Shown: piece by piece, positions 17,665-27,898 of the stretch
Position numbering within the stretch: the first letter of the stretch is position 1
Layout: each line of letters begins with the position of its first letter
Assembly (NCBI GenBank): GCA_002501655.1
Contig: DANY01000021.1
Location: 1 to 63,558, forward strand
Length of the DNA: 63,558 nucleotides
Reading direction: 5' to 3'
From: Methanoculleus sp. UBA303
Lineage (GTDB): Archaea > Halobacteriota > Methanomicrobia > Methanomicrobiales > Methanoculleaceae
Position numbers and translations under genes: made by a program
The notes under the pieces: generated by a model
What the model saw: the letters and a program-made list of their open reading frames with translations, nothing else
Told to the model about the DNA's origin: nothing
Databases searched by the model: none

Positions 17665-17850
17665 ATTTTTGGTCATTGGTCGATAAAACCGAATATAAGT
17701 TCCATATTTCCTGAAATAATGGATATAATCCAATATTATTCTTATGATATAAATAGATAATATTTACTGTGGTAAATGTCACACGGAAGTTCTCTGATTC
17801 TTTAAATTAGGTATAATTTCATCGAAGATCTGAAAATTAAAACAAAGTTA

Positions 17851-17858
17851 TTATATAC
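17851..17858 (+). promoter_or_regulatory. TATA box of subtilase gene
   Basis: TTATATAC lies in a strongly AT-rich stretch, 47 nt before ATG 17905, so transcription would start near 17880. The surrounding AT richness contrasts with the GC-rich window and marks this as the promoter for the cohesin/dockerin gene series. Confidence 0.6.
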
Positions 17859-17904
17859 CACATAAATTCTTTAGTCTATTATCGTCTGATTTCTGGTGAT
17901 TTGC

Positions 17905-20900
17905 ATGAAATTGTCGAGATCACAGGCAGGCCTGATATTCCTGCTCTTTGTACTGCTTTTGGCGGGCACAGCGAGTGCCCTGCCAGATGAGGACCACACC
18001 CTTCTACGGGACCCCCCGCCACAGCAAGCCGGGGAACGGATCCCGGTGTTTCTGGTTCTGAACGAACAGCCGCAGCAGTTTTCGTCATTTGGCCAGCTCA
18101 AAGCCGATGCTCTGGGTCGGCAGGCGCAGGTGCTGCAGACCGTCAGGGCGGTCGATACGACTGCCTTTGAGACCGCTCAGTCCTACTGGATCGCAAACGC
18201 GATCCGGGTTGAGGCCGACCCGGCGAGCCTGAACCGGCTTGCCGCGATTCCCGGGGTCAGCCGCATCGAGCCCGACCTGACTGTCACAGTGAACGACCCG
18301 GTCGCAGGGGTCTCTTCAACGATCAACCCCGACTCCATTCACCGGCCGGGGCCTGATGAGTACGCCACCGTCTGGAGCGCGGATTTCATCGAGGCCCCGT
18401 CCGTCTGGAAGAGCGGGAACACCGGTGAAGGCGTGACGATAGCCGTCATCGACACCGGTATCGACGGTAGCCACCCGGCGTTTGGCAACCGCGTCGTCGC
18501 ATTCGCCGACTTCGTCGGGGGGCAGAACGAGACTCCCTACGATGACCACGGCCACGGCACCCACTGCGCCGGTACGGCGGCAGGGGGTACGGTCAGCCAG
18601 GGAGGACTAACCGTGACCCTGGGCGTCGCGCCCGGAGCGAACCTGATCGGGGCGAAAGTCCTCGACAATGAAGGTTCCGGCCCGTTCAGCACCATCTTCG
18701 ACGGCGTCCAGTGGGCGGTCGAGAACGGGGCCGACGTCGTCTCCATGAGCCTTGGAACCTATGTCTCCCGCGACGAATCCGAGAGTGACTTCTCCCTCTC
18801 CGAGGGCGAGAATCAGACTGTTTCACTTGTTGTCTCATCGCAGATGCACGAGAGTTTCGGTGTCCTCTATGAGCCCCAGTTCGTGATCGGCTCGGTCAGG
18901 GTCGAGGGCCCGTACTACTACGCCACTGCGGCCGACTATGGCTTCGCGGACCCCCTGGCGAACCTCACGATCACCTTGACCGATGCTCAGGGCAGGAGTG
19001 CCAGCGGGGCTGAGGTTGACTGGCTCGGCTTCGACCAGGATGATAACTGCTACTACTTCAAGGCACCTTATGCCTCGAACACCGCCGGTTGGAACGGGGT
19101 CTGGAAACTCAACGTCACGAACACTGGAGCAGCTGAGGTCTGGATCGAGGAGATCAGGCTCTCCGAGTGCTACCAGTCCAACGGGGAGACCATCCTCGAT
19201 ACCGCCGTCAACAACATCGTCAAGGGCGGCACCGTCGTCGCGGTCTCCGCCGGGAACGACGGTTGGTACGGCACTTCAACCATCGGCACGCCCGGGACGG
19301 CAGAAGACGCCATCACCGTCGGTGCCACTGACTACCTGATGGACTACCGTGCATCCTTCAGCAGCATGGGGCCGGTGAACCGTGATGCACCCTACGTCAA
19401 ACCCGACGTCATGGCACCCGGTGTCGGCATCATATCGGCATACCGCGAAGGGTGGTACGCCTCCATGCAGGGTACATCAATGTCCTGCCCGGCCGTTGCC
19501 GGGGCGGCGGCGCTGATGCTCTCGGGCAACAGCACCCTCACGCCCGCCGACGTGAAGGCCGCCCTGATGGAGACGGCGGTCCACATCGGTAAAGACGGGA
19601 CCCCCCTGCCGGCGATGCTGCCGAACAACGCCTATGGCGCAGGCAGGATCAACGCCTACGAGGCGGTGAACATCACCGGCGGCCTCGGCGGGACGAAACC
19701 CTCCGACGGGATCCTGCACGAGCTCATCGGCGGAACCCTCTCCTCCTACTCCGTAACAGGCGACACCCTCCCGGTCATGGCGGTTCTCTGGAACACGACC
19801 GCCGGGGAGCCCATGGCAGGAGAAGACGTTGATATCAGCGTGTGGTATGACGATTACTACAACTACCAGTCCCACTTCATCTACGTCGTAAACCAGACAC
19901 TCAGGACCGATGCGAACGGGTCCGTCTATTATGGCGCGGATATATCCGGCGTCCCCGGCGGCAATTATGTGTACACAAGGATAGCCTATGGTGACCTCAG
20001 GATTGAAGACTGGGTGTATAAGTACCCGGTCACCCCGACCCCGACCCCGACGCCGAACCCGGTCGTCCCCATCTTTGAGGGAGAGGGCTACTCCGTGCCG
20101 TATAACGCGACCGTCCCGATCAAGTATCCGCTTCTCACCGCCGACGGCTCGCCCTACACGGGGAGCGTCACCTTCACGGTCAACAACTCCAGTGAGCGCA
20201 TCGTTGAAGAGGTGCTTGTCCCGGTAGATGGTGTCATATCGTATTCGCTCAATCTTACCGGGAGGCCTCTCGATGAAACCTCCCTCGACCTCGGGATCGA
20301 TGGCAGAGACGCAGGATCCATCTCCGTGGGTCAGGAGATGCACTCCTTCCAGGAGGTCGTTCCCCTCTCTTCGCGAGCCATCTGCCCGCCGGGGAAGAGT
20401 GTCGACCTCGGGCTCATGGCCCGGTCGCACCACGGACAGAAGACCGTGAGCCAGGACATCGACGTCTACGTCACCACGCTGACCGAGACTGAGGTCCTCT
20501 CGCTCTCGTCGGCAGGCGCCCGGGCGCTCTCTGCCCCCGACCAGGGTGACATGCAGGCGCTTCTTACGGAGATCGCCGGGATGAAGCCGGAGACCCGCAC
20601 GGGCACCGTCAGCCTGACGGATGGTATCGGGATCCTGAACTTCACGATGCCGAAGGATGGCTACATCGCGATCGTCCGGTTCGCCTCCCCGCATGACTAC
20701 ATACCCACGGCCATGTCCCCCGGTGAGGCGACCACAGTTCTCGTCTACGGGACGCTCGAACCCTGGCTCATGCACCGGAGCACTCCGCCGGTGTACGAGG
20801 ACTTCTATGACGGGAACCTGACGTACATCTACAGCTATCCCGACTGGCCGGCGACCTGGGACCAGGACGCCTATGCGTCGGTGCCCACCGATGAGGCCAC

Positions 20901-23229
20901 CATCGCTGCATATGTCTACACCTATGATCCGGTCACGAGAACATCCAGCATGGTGCCCGGACAGACTGTATACCTCTACACGGAGAATGGCGTTGAGACC
21001 GGTGCGACCGGTGAGGATGGTGTCTGCACCTTCACCGTCGATACGACCGGCAAAACGCGGATGGATTACCTCCTTGCCACCGCGGGAATCTCCGGGTCCA
21101 TGGGTGAGGGGACCGGTGTCCCGTTCGGTTTGATTAACCAGTACTCCGTCAACCCGGAGATGATATCGAACGGATTCGGCGCACCGGCGTACATAGGGGC
21201 ACTCTCTCCGGACTCCGAGACGTACATCGCCGGTGTTGTCCGGGATGGCAATGCTTACAACGTGATCGCCAGGAGCTACGGGCCTGCCGGCGAACCCATC
21301 CACGAGAAGGGCTTCTTCACCCTCAACAGGCGATCCGCGACGTACATATGGGATTCCGAGGCGACCGAAGCGGCCGCTGTTGTGGAGTTCAACGGGACGG
21401 AAACCCAGCGGGTGACCCCTGCAGCCGAGGGACATTACGAGGTCATGTACGGTCTCCTGAACCCGAACAGACAGAGCATCAGTAAATATCTCTACACCAC
21501 GCTTCGTCACCCGGAGAGGTCCGTCTCCTACACAATGCCGGACTCAGTCCTCGTCGGATCGTCCGTACCGGTCGTCTTTAATGTATCGACCGGGGACGGA
21601 GCGCCGATCTCCGGTGCACGTGTCGTGCTTGCGGCTGGCGCGGCGGGGGACTGGGATCCGTTCTCATGCTACGGGGACCCGAGAGACGGCAACATTCTTT
21701 TCGCGGCTGACTGGTACCCTGACCCCTACACGGTGATCGCGACCGGCTACACGGACACCTCCGGTAAGGTGACCCTGACGTTCACCGCACCGGCCGCCGG
21801 CCAGCAGGCGCTCCGGGAGACCCTCGCTCACGCATCGGATATCCCCTACCTGGTGCTCTGCTACCACGACGGCGAACTCGTGCAGGAAGACGGTGGCTAC
21901 CTTGAGGTGACCGCTGCCCTCCTTCCCGACTTCGTGCCGGAAGTCTCTGCACCGCACATCGTGAAGCTTGAGAAGGATGACACCATCACGATCTCCAACG
22001 TCGCCCTCCGCATCAAAAATGTCGGGACGGCGGATTATGTCTATGACGGGGTCGAGATGACCTGCACCGCTGAGGTCGGGCCCCACAGCGAACCTGCCTA
22101 CTTCAAGCAAGATCTTGGAGTAGGGGAGACAAAGTCAGTCATCTCCGGTATATCGCTTGAGTTCATCGCAAAACAATTTGATATCGACCCGAGCGACTAC
22201 CGCCTGCCCGTCGACGTCAACGTTGCGGTCACGGTCAACGCGAATGAAGCGGTCAAGGAACTGAACTACCAGAACAACCGGCTCGTGCACCCAGTCAGGA
22301 TCACCGCGCCGGACCTGGCCGTGGAGGTCGTCGCGCCGAGGTACACCACACCGGCGAGCGAGACCGCGATCGGGGTCAGGGTGACGAACCTCGGTGAGGT
22401 CGGGAGCAACGAAGCAACCCTCACCTACCGCATCACCGGCAAGACAGAAGAGACGGGGATCACTATCCCAGCGCTCAAGCCAGGGGAGTCGACGGTGATC
22501 TGGCGGAACGAGACGGCACTTGTCGCCCGCGAGTACACGGTCAGTGCCGAGGTCAACCCGAGTGGGGTCAGCGATTACGAGACGACGTTTACAAACAACC
22601 GTGCAACCGCCACAATTCTTTCATCAGAAAGCGCGGTAACCCGCATCGAGCTCCCTAAGGACCTCGTGCTGGTGCCCAATACGACCTACGATCTCCCGAT
22701 AATCGTCTACAGAGCCGAGAAGCTTGCCGCCTACAACATTGACCTCACCTTCAACGGCTCTGTCCTTGAGGTGGAGAAGGTCATCCCGGGTCCACTGGGT
22801 ATTTTTGCACAGAACATAGAAAACGGCCGCGTCCGCTGTGAAGGCGTGAAGACATCCGGCGTCAGCGGAAACGTCACCATCGCCACCGTCCGGTTCAAGG
22901 TCACCGGCACGACCGGTGATGGGACTCCCCTGAACCTGGCCGCAGGACTCACCGATGCAAACGGACTGACCATCCCTGTCGAGGTCAGGAGCGGCAGTGC
23001 GTATCTCCTGCTCCTCGGTGACGCATACGAGGACGGAGAGGTCAACCAGAGGGATACTCTGAAAGTCCTCAGGCTGGTTGTCGGCCTCGATACGGAGACG
23101 CCCGCTGCCGGGACGCCGGCGTTCCTCGTGACTGACGTCACTAGGAACGGAGTGATCGATGTCGGTGATGCGATGTTCATCGCCCAGCACAACGTCGGTC
23201 TGAGGGATGCGTACTTCAGATTGAAATGA
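17905..23229 (+). CDS. Large secreted subtilase (S8) with CARDB, cohesin-like and dockerin-like domains
   Basis: ATG 17905 follows GGTGAT; 1774 residues. Signal peptide (to TASA); inhibitor-like propeptide (about 45-130); S8 catalytic domain with D183 (AVIDTGIDG), H217 (DDHGHGTHCAG), N451 (SAGNDG) and S525 (GTSMSCPAVAG), all intact. About 140 residues (286-425) are inserted between the VVSMSLGT strand and the oxyanion Asn; the insert is beta-rich like a P-type or pre-peptidase domain. Beyond the catalytic part are a TPTPTPTP linker, several Ig/CARDB-like domains, a cohesin-like domain (about 1576-1700) and a dockerin-like end (1705-1774; GDAYEDGEVNQRDT and DVTRNGVIDVGDAMF). It is probably an extracellular protease held in a surface complex. 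Confidence 0.93.
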   Translation: MKLSRSQAGLIFLLFVLLLAGTASALPDEDHTLLRDPPPQQAGERIPVFLVLNEQPQQFSSFGQLKADALGRQAQVLQTVRAVDTTAFETAQSYWIANAIRVEADPASLNRLAAIPGVSRIEPDLTVTVNDPVAGVSSTINPDSIHRPGPDEYATVWSADFIEAPSVWKSGNTGEGVTIAVIDTGIDGSHPAFGNRVVAFADFVGGQNETPYDDHGHGTHCAGTAAGGTVSQGGLTVTLGVAPGANLIGAKVLDNEGSGPFSTIFDGVQWAVENGADVVSMSLGTYVSRDESESDFSLSEGENQTVSLVVSSQMHESFGVLYEPQFVIGSVRVEGPYYYATAADYGFADPLANLTITLTDAQGRSASGAEVDWLGFDQDDNCYYFKAPYASNTAGWNGVWKLNVTNTGAAEVWIEEIRLSECYQSNGETILDTAVNNIVKGGTVVAVSAGNDGWYGTSTIGTPGTAEDAITVGATDYLMDYRASFSSMGPVNRDAPYVKPDVMAPGVGIISAYREGWYASMQGTSMSCPAVAGAAALMLSGNSTLTPADVKAALMETAVHIGKDGTPLPAMLPNNAYGAGRINAYEAVNITGGLGGTKPSDGILHELIGGTLSSYSVTGDTLPVMAVLWNTTAGEPMAGEDVDISVWYDDYYNYQSHFIYVVNQTLRTDANGSVYYGADISGVPGGNYVYTRIAYGDLRIEDWVYKYPVTPTPTPTPNPVVPIFEGEGYSVPYNATVPIKYPLLTADGSPYTGSVTFTVNNSSERIVEEVLVPVDGVISYSLNLTGRPLDETSLDLGIDGRDAGSISVGQEMHSFQEVVPLSSRAICPPGKSVDLGLMARSHHGQKTVSQDIDVYVTTLTETEVLSLSSAGARALSAPDQGDMQALLTEIAGMKPETRTGTVSLTDGIGILNFTMPKDGYIAIVRFASPHDYIPTAMSPGEATTVLVYGTLEPWLMHRSTPPVYEDFYDGNLTYIYSYPDWPATWDQDAYASVPTDEATIAAYVYTYDPVTRTSSMVPGQTVYLYTENGVETGATGEDGVCTFTVDTTGKTRMDYLLATAGISGSMGEGTGVPFGLINQYSVNPEMISNGFGAPAYIGALSPDSETYIAGVVRDGNAYNVIARSYGPAGEPIHEKGFFTLNRRSATYIWDSEATEAAAVVEFNGTETQRVTPAAEGHYEVMYGLLNPNRQSISKYLYTTLRHPERSVSYTMPDSVLVGSSVPVVFNVSTGDGAPISGARVVLAAGAAGDWDPFSCYGDPRDGNILFAADWYPDPYTVIATGYTDTSGKVTLTFTAPAAGQQALRETLAHASDIPYLVLCYHDGELVQEDGGYLEVTAALLPDFVPEVSAPHIVKLEKDDTITISNVALRIKNVGTADYVYDGVEMTCTAEVGPHSEPAYFKQDLGVGETKSVISGISLEFIAKQFDIDPSDYRLPVDVNVAVTVNANEAVKELNYQNNRLVHPVRITAPDLAVEVVAPRYTTPASETAIGVRVTNLGEVGSNEATLTYRITGKTEETGITIPALKPGESTVIWRNETALVAREYTVSAEVNPSGVSDYETTFTNNRATATILSSESAVTRIELPKDLVLVPNTTYDLPIIVYRAEKLAAYNIDLTFNGSVLEVEKVIPGPLGIFAQNIENGRVRCEGVKTSGVSGNVTIATVRFKVTGTTGDGTPLNLAAGLTDANGLTIPVEVRSGSAYLLLLGDAYEDGEVNQRDTLKVLRLVVGLDTETPAAGTPAFLVTDVTRNGVIDVGDAMFIAQHNVGLRDAYFRLK

Positions 23230-23250
23230 GTGATATTGGAGGAAAATGAA

Positions 23251-26200
23251 ATGAGAAATGTATTCTGGAGCATCCTGCTCCTCACCCTCCTCTGCGGCGT
23301 CTGCTCTGCCGCCACGCTCTCAGTGGAGCCGGCAGAGAGGACCTGCGCCTCCGGGGAGGTTGTAGACCTGACCGTTATGGTGAGGGATGTCAACAACCTT
23401 GGCGGGTTCGATTTCTATGTGACATGGGATCCTGCATTCATCGGGCTTACCGAAACGGGTGATGCTATTATCCCGGGTCCCTACGTCATCGATAATCTTG
23501 TGGTTAACGACAACAGCGCCAAGAGCGGCCGAATCCGGGTCGCCGGCGTAAGCCCCCATGGCATCACCACCTATGGTGACGGTGCCGATCTCTTTATGAT
23601 GCGGTTTGTCGGCCTGGGCGGTACGGAGGGGTCGACAACGGTCAACCTCACCGTCAACAACTACGGGTTCCTGAACTCCACGTCCGGCGAGGAGATTCCG
23701 GTATCGAGCATCACCCCGGCCACGATCACGAGGATTGGCCACAACGACGTCACTGCCCGGATCGCCACGGCCTCGAACCAGGCGATCGTCGGCAAGGAGA
23801 ACACGATCATCGCCTCTGTCGTGAACAACCAGGGCGTCGAGACGGGCAAGCTGAATGTTACCGTCTGGATCAAGAATGAGACGGGGACAGTCATAAGCAA
23901 GACCTGGAGCGGTACGACCATCTCCGGATGGGGTAAGTTCCAGCAGGAAGTGGTGTGGACTCCTAAAGCCTCCGGGACCTACACCGCCGTCATCAACGTG
24001 ACAAATGAGACGGAGGTCGACCTCAAGGGACGGAGGGATGATGCGAAGACCATCACCGCGAAGGAGTACACCCTCAAGTTCAACAGTGATATCTCCGGCC
24101 CGTGGGACAACAGGGCAAGCGCCGGTTCATGGTTCTACATGTATGCCTACGTGAAGGCGAGCCAGTCCGGCAACGCCTGGTTCAACATCACCGCCCCGGC
24201 CCATGTGGAGGTTGACGGTGGGAGAAACCAGACCCGCTACCTGTACGCCAGCGACTGGAACTACGTGGGCACCTGGATGTGGACAGATACGCCGGGCCTG
24301 ATCAACAAAGGTGATATCGAGTTTGAGATCGCCGCGAACGGGGTGTCCGATTTACGGAACAGCACGAAAGAAGTGCTCATCTGGGTCCCCTCGATCCGGG
24401 TCTCGTCGGTCGGTGCTACGTCTGTAAACAGCACCCACTCCGGCGAACTGACCTTCAACACCCTCCACACCAACAACACCTACGACAACGTAACAAAGAT
24501 CATCGTCCAGTCCGGCGCCCGCGGGCGCACCCTCTCGGGCCTCGAGTACCTCATCGGCTACCCCTACGGGTGCGTCGAGCAGACGACGAGCAGGATGCTG
24601 GCGTCGCTCAACGTGAAGAACTACTACCTGGGCCGCCCAGAGGGCGACCGGCCCGCGGACTGGGACAACATCAAGGAGCGCGCGGACTCCTCGGTCGCCG
24701 GCGGTGTCAAAAAACTTCTTGCGGGCGGCGAGGTAGGCCAGAACATCGGAAGTCGCTATCCGGAAAGTGCAGGCGGCTGGAGCCTCTGGGGCGGCGAGCC
24801 CTCGGAATCGTCGTCGAGTTCCTACGCGGGCTACACCCTCGCCAGGATCAACGGTGACAAAAATTTATATACGCTCCTTGACGGGAAGGTCTCCAACGGC
24901 ACCACGGTCGAAAACGACACTGTGAACTTTGAGAAACTGATCGAGTGGTTCCATGAATACCCGGACAACAGGAGCAGCGGCACCTGGACGTGGAGCGCTC
25001 ACGTCTGCCACTCGTGGACTCCTGAGTCGAACACCGCGTTCGTCATGCTCATCCATGACATGATCAACCAGACAGTGGACGTCCAGGAGCCATACAGCGG
25101 CTACATGAAAGACAACATGAGAAACGCCACGCGGTACTTCATTCGTACCCAGAATCCAGAGGGCTCCTGGTCCTCCGGCGATGATGAGGCGATGGCAACT
25201 GCGCTCGCCCTCTGGGGGCTTGAGGCCTTCGCGATGACATCTGATGATGTCTCCGACGAGGAGATCGGTGATGCAAAGGAGAATGCGAAGATATGGTTGA
25301 TCGGCGCCCAGGAATCGGAGGGCTTCTGGCCTGTCGGCAGTGACGGTTACTATGGCTGGTATGACGGCGGAAGGAAGACCGAAGCGACCGCGTACGCTGT
25401 CCTCGCGCTGAACGCGACCGGGATTCCTGCCGATAATGAGACGATCCAGAAGGGGGTCGGCTGGCTCATCAACCAGTACGAGAATGGCGGAGGATGGGGA
25501 TACACCTGGGCCTCCCAGGTAGCCATCGATGCGCTGATCCAGTGCCAGCCGACGGAGGTTACCACCGGTACGGTTGAGGTCAGGTGGTACGAGGGGGAGC
25601 TGATAAAGACCTTCTCGATGGACGCGACAACCCCGCGGATCGAGTACACACTGACGAAAGACCAGATGGACACCCTGATGGCGGGTGGGACCCCAATCCC
25701 AGGACGCACCTTCAACAATGGGTTCAGCACGGTGAAGTCCCACACGCTCACTGCCACGTCCACCGGAGCTACCGGCCCGTTCCTGGTCAGCGTCGACCAC
25801 TCACAGTCCGCCCCGGTCAACGAGATCGATTGGGATATTCAGGGAAGCCGGCTGATCCAGTCATTCGGCTACGAGGAAGAGGCCGGGCTCCTGCAGGTCT
25901 CGACTGATATCGGGATCCTGAGCGACGCCTCGTTGATACAGAAGATCCGCAATACCTACAATGTTGAAATCCTCCCAACCGAGATGGTTGCCGGTGAGAA
26001 AGCAGACGTGACGATCAAGGTCACGCCAGAAAAGACAGGTGTCTACTCCCCGATGATCGAGATCCCGATCGCAGGGTTTACCTTCGATAACGAGACCGGA
26101 ATCACCGAAAACAATGAGCCAGGCGCATTCCAGTACCTGAACGGCACGACAGGCAACGACCACCCCTCGCTCTTCATCCAGTCTGTCGCGTGGAATGTGA

Positions 26201-27144
26201 GCGATCTTCAGACCTACAAGTTCACGATAACTCCTGAAGATCACGGGGAACTGGATCTGGACCTCCGTATCCGGCCGCTCTACGATGATACAGATGTGAC
26301 CTTTGCCAGCGAGACCTTCACGGTCAGGGGCAGGGGGAACGTCAGCGTCAACGTCGTCGATGAGAACGGCGCACCCGCTCAGGCCAAGAGCATAACGCTC
26401 GTTGGAGAAGGCCGTGTTCCCATTCTTCAGGAGAATGTACCAACCCACACTTTCACCAACGTCCTCAACGGCAACTACACGCTTGTCGTGAATGGAACCA
26501 ACGACCACCCCTCGATCCGCACCGCGGTCCGGGTCACGCCTGATGCGACGGCGCTCTGCAACGTCACGCTCCCGTCGTCCCTCACTGAACCGGCTCTGGT
26601 CTTCTCGGAGGGAGGGGCAGGCAGCATCGCCAGTGTGGAGCAGAAACCGGCCGGGCGGCTCAGCGCGCTTCGGAATGAGAACACCACCTACACCGTGACG
26701 GTCCTCGGGGACGGCGGTGAACTCGGCATTGCGCTTGAGTTCCCGATGCGGTACCTGGTGAACGAGCCGGTGGTGAAGGTGAACGGCGAAAATGCGACGT
26801 ATGAGCTCATCAGTGGGACGTTTGAGTATGGCGAAGACGGGGCGACCTACTCAACCACGAATGCTACCTTGATCGTCTACAACACGACGGCAGGCAGCAA
26901 TACGGTTGAGATCGGGTTTGAAGGTGGGCTGCTGGGTGATGCGACTTCAAACAACGAGGTAGATATATTCGATGCTGTTGCTGTTCTGGACTTTGTTGTA
27001 GGCAATATTGGAGTTAATGAATTCCAAAATGCCTATGACTACCCCGATGCAACGAAGAACGGTGAAACAAATGTGTTCGATGCAGTTGCTATCTTGAACT
27101 ATGTCGTAGGGAACGTAGACGAATACTATGATCCCATCCTATAG
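23251..27144 (+). CDS. Alpha-2-macroglobulin-like thioester protein with cohesin-like and dockerin domains
   Basis: ATG 23251 follows GGAGG (23238-23242); 1297 residues, 21 nt after the subtilase stop. Signal peptide (to CSA), then a cohesin-like domain (about 22-175). Ig/MG-like domains follow, and then the thioester domain: PYGCVEQTTSRM with C441 and Q444, the internal Cys-Gln thioester signature of alpha-2-macroglobulins and complement, in an alpha/alpha toroid (repeated G(G/S)W motifs to about 770). C-terminal beta domains end in a type I dockerin (GDATSNNEVDIFDA and DATKNGETNVFDA). Such proteins trap proteases or bind surfaces covalently. Its neighbour is a protease with matching docking domains. 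The bait region is not identifiable by eye. Confidence 0.88.
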   Translation: MRNVFWSILLLTLLCGVCSAATLSVEPAERTCASGEVVDLTVMVRDVNNLGGFDFYVTWDPAFIGLTETGDAIIPGPYVIDNLVVNDNSAKSGRIRVAGVSPHGITTYGDGADLFMMRFVGLGGTEGSTTVNLTVNNYGFLNSTSGEEIPVSSITPATITRIGHNDVTARIATASNQAIVGKENTIIASVVNNQGVETGKLNVTVWIKNETGTVISKTWSGTTISGWGKFQQEVVWTPKASGTYTAVINVTNETEVDLKGRRDDAKTITAKEYTLKFNSDISGPWDNRASAGSWFYMYAYVKASQSGNAWFNITAPAHVEVDGGRNQTRYLYASDWNYVGTWMWTDTPGLINKGDIEFEIAANGVSDLRNSTKEVLIWVPSIRVSSVGATSVNSTHSGELTFNTLHTNNTYDNVTKIIVQSGARGRTLSGLEYLIGYPYGCVEQTTSRMLASLNVKNYYLGRPEGDRPADWDNIKERADSSVAGGVKKLLAGGEVGQNIGSRYPESAGGWSLWGGEPSESSSSSYAGYTLARINGDKNLYTLLDGKVSNGTTVENDTVNFEKLIEWFHEYPDNRSSGTWTWSAHVCHSWTPESNTAFVMLIHDMINQTVDVQEPYSGYMKDNMRNATRYFIRTQNPEGSWSSGDDEAMATALALWGLEAFAMTSDDVSDEEIGDAKENAKIWLIGAQESEGFWPVGSDGYYGWYDGGRKTEATAYAVLALNATGIPADNETIQKGVGWLINQYENGGGWGYTWASQVAIDALIQCQPTEVTTGTVEVRWYEGELIKTFSMDATTPRIEYTLTKDQMDTLMAGGTPIPGRTFNNGFSTVKSHTLTATSTGATGPFLVSVDHSQSAPVNEIDWDIQGSRLIQSFGYEEEAGLLQVSTDIGILSDASLIQKIRNTYNVEILPTEMVAGEKADVTIKVTPEKTGVYSPMIEIPIAGFTFDNETGITENNEPGAFQYLNGTTGNDHPSLFIQSVAWNVSDLQTYKFTITPEDHGELDLDLRIRPLYDDTDVTFASETFTVRGRGNVSVNVVDENGAPAQAKSITLVGEGRVPILQENVPTHTFTNVLNGNYTLVVNGTNDHPSIRTAVRVTPDATALCNVTLPSSLTEPALVFSEGGAGSIASVEQKPAGRLSALRNENTTYTVTVLGDGGELGIALEFPMRYLVNEPVVKVNGENATYELISGTFEYGEDGATYSTTNATLIVYNTTAGSNTVEIGFEGGLLGDATSNNEVDIFDAVAVLDFVVGNIGVNEFQNAYDYPDATKNGETNVFDAVAILNYVVGNVDEYYDPIL

Positions 27145-27161
27145 TTGAGGGGTGTTAACTC

Positions 27162-27872
27162 ATGAACTCCACTTTTTCACGCACACTCTTTCTTGTAGCG
27201 GTACTGTGCGTATCGTTCACAGCGGCACAGGCAGCGGAAGTACGCCTCACTGACGGGCAACTCATCGTCGCAGGCATCGACGACAGCATTGGACTTGGTG
27301 CTTTTGACGTTGTTCTCTCGTACGGGCCTGATGTCTCTGTCACCTCGGTCGAACCTCTCTCAGGTTTTCTGGTGGCAGAGAACATACGGAACGACGAGGG
27401 GATGACCATAATTGCCGGGATATCGGCTGAAGGGCTGACTGGGGACATCCCTGTCGCGTCCATGAAGGTTGAGGGGACCGGTTCCATCACGATCAGTGTC
27501 AGGGATCTGGGAAATACCCGTGGTGACCCCATTCCCTTCACCAATCTGGAATTTAGCGGGACAATCCCCACGCCAGGGTCTTCCACATCAGGGAACACGC
27601 TAGGCAGCGGGAGCGTCACGCCTGCGTCGACTCAGGTCTCTCTGCCGACGAAAACCGCCGTACCTGCAGGGACGCCGCAGTTGACGGAGACTGGGACAAC
27701 ACCGGCCCTGACGACCGAAACAACAACCATGGCAACGCAGGTACCCCCGGTGGAGTCACAGGGAGCGCCTGAAAGAGGAGTAGAGACAGAGAGCACGCCG
27801 AAGGCAGTATTACCTGCCCTGCTTGCACTCTCTGCAGTCTTTATCGTAATGGTATTAAAAAGAAAGGGTTAA
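27162..27872 (+). CDS. Small cohesin protein with Ser/Thr linker and membrane anchor
   Basis: ATG 27162 after GAGGGGTG; 236 residues, 17 nt after the preceding stop. A signal peptide (to AQA) leads into a single cohesin-like beta domain (about 25-135; opens VRLTDGQLIVAGIDDSIGLG with the typical GAFDVVLSYGP strand). A long Thr/Pro/Ser linker (135-205), a hydrophobic helix and VLKRKG follow. This is the minimal design of a bacterial anchoring scaffoldin: one cohesin held at the membrane, free to bind dockerin-bearing enzymes. Cohesin assignment is by fold pattern, as sequences in this family diverge. Confidence 0.8.
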   Translation: MNSTFSRTLFLVAVLCVSFTAAQAAEVRLTDGQLIVAGIDDSIGLGAFDVVLSYGPDVSVTSVEPLSGFLVAENIRNDEGMTIIAGISAEGLTGDIPVASMKVEGTGSITISVRDLGNTRGDPIPFTNLEFSGTIPTPGSSTSGNTLGSGSVTPASTQVSLPTKTAVPAGTPQLTETGTTPALTTETTTMATQVPPVESQGAPERGVETESTPKAVLPALLALSAVFIVMVLKRKG

Positions 27873-27898
27873 TTGTATTGGAGATGAGAGGGTAAATC

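Noticed and set aside
19477..21510. 677-codon reverse open frame inside the subtilase gene
   Set aside because: Shadow frame; no RBS, no recognisable motif, wholly inside a gene with strong evidence.
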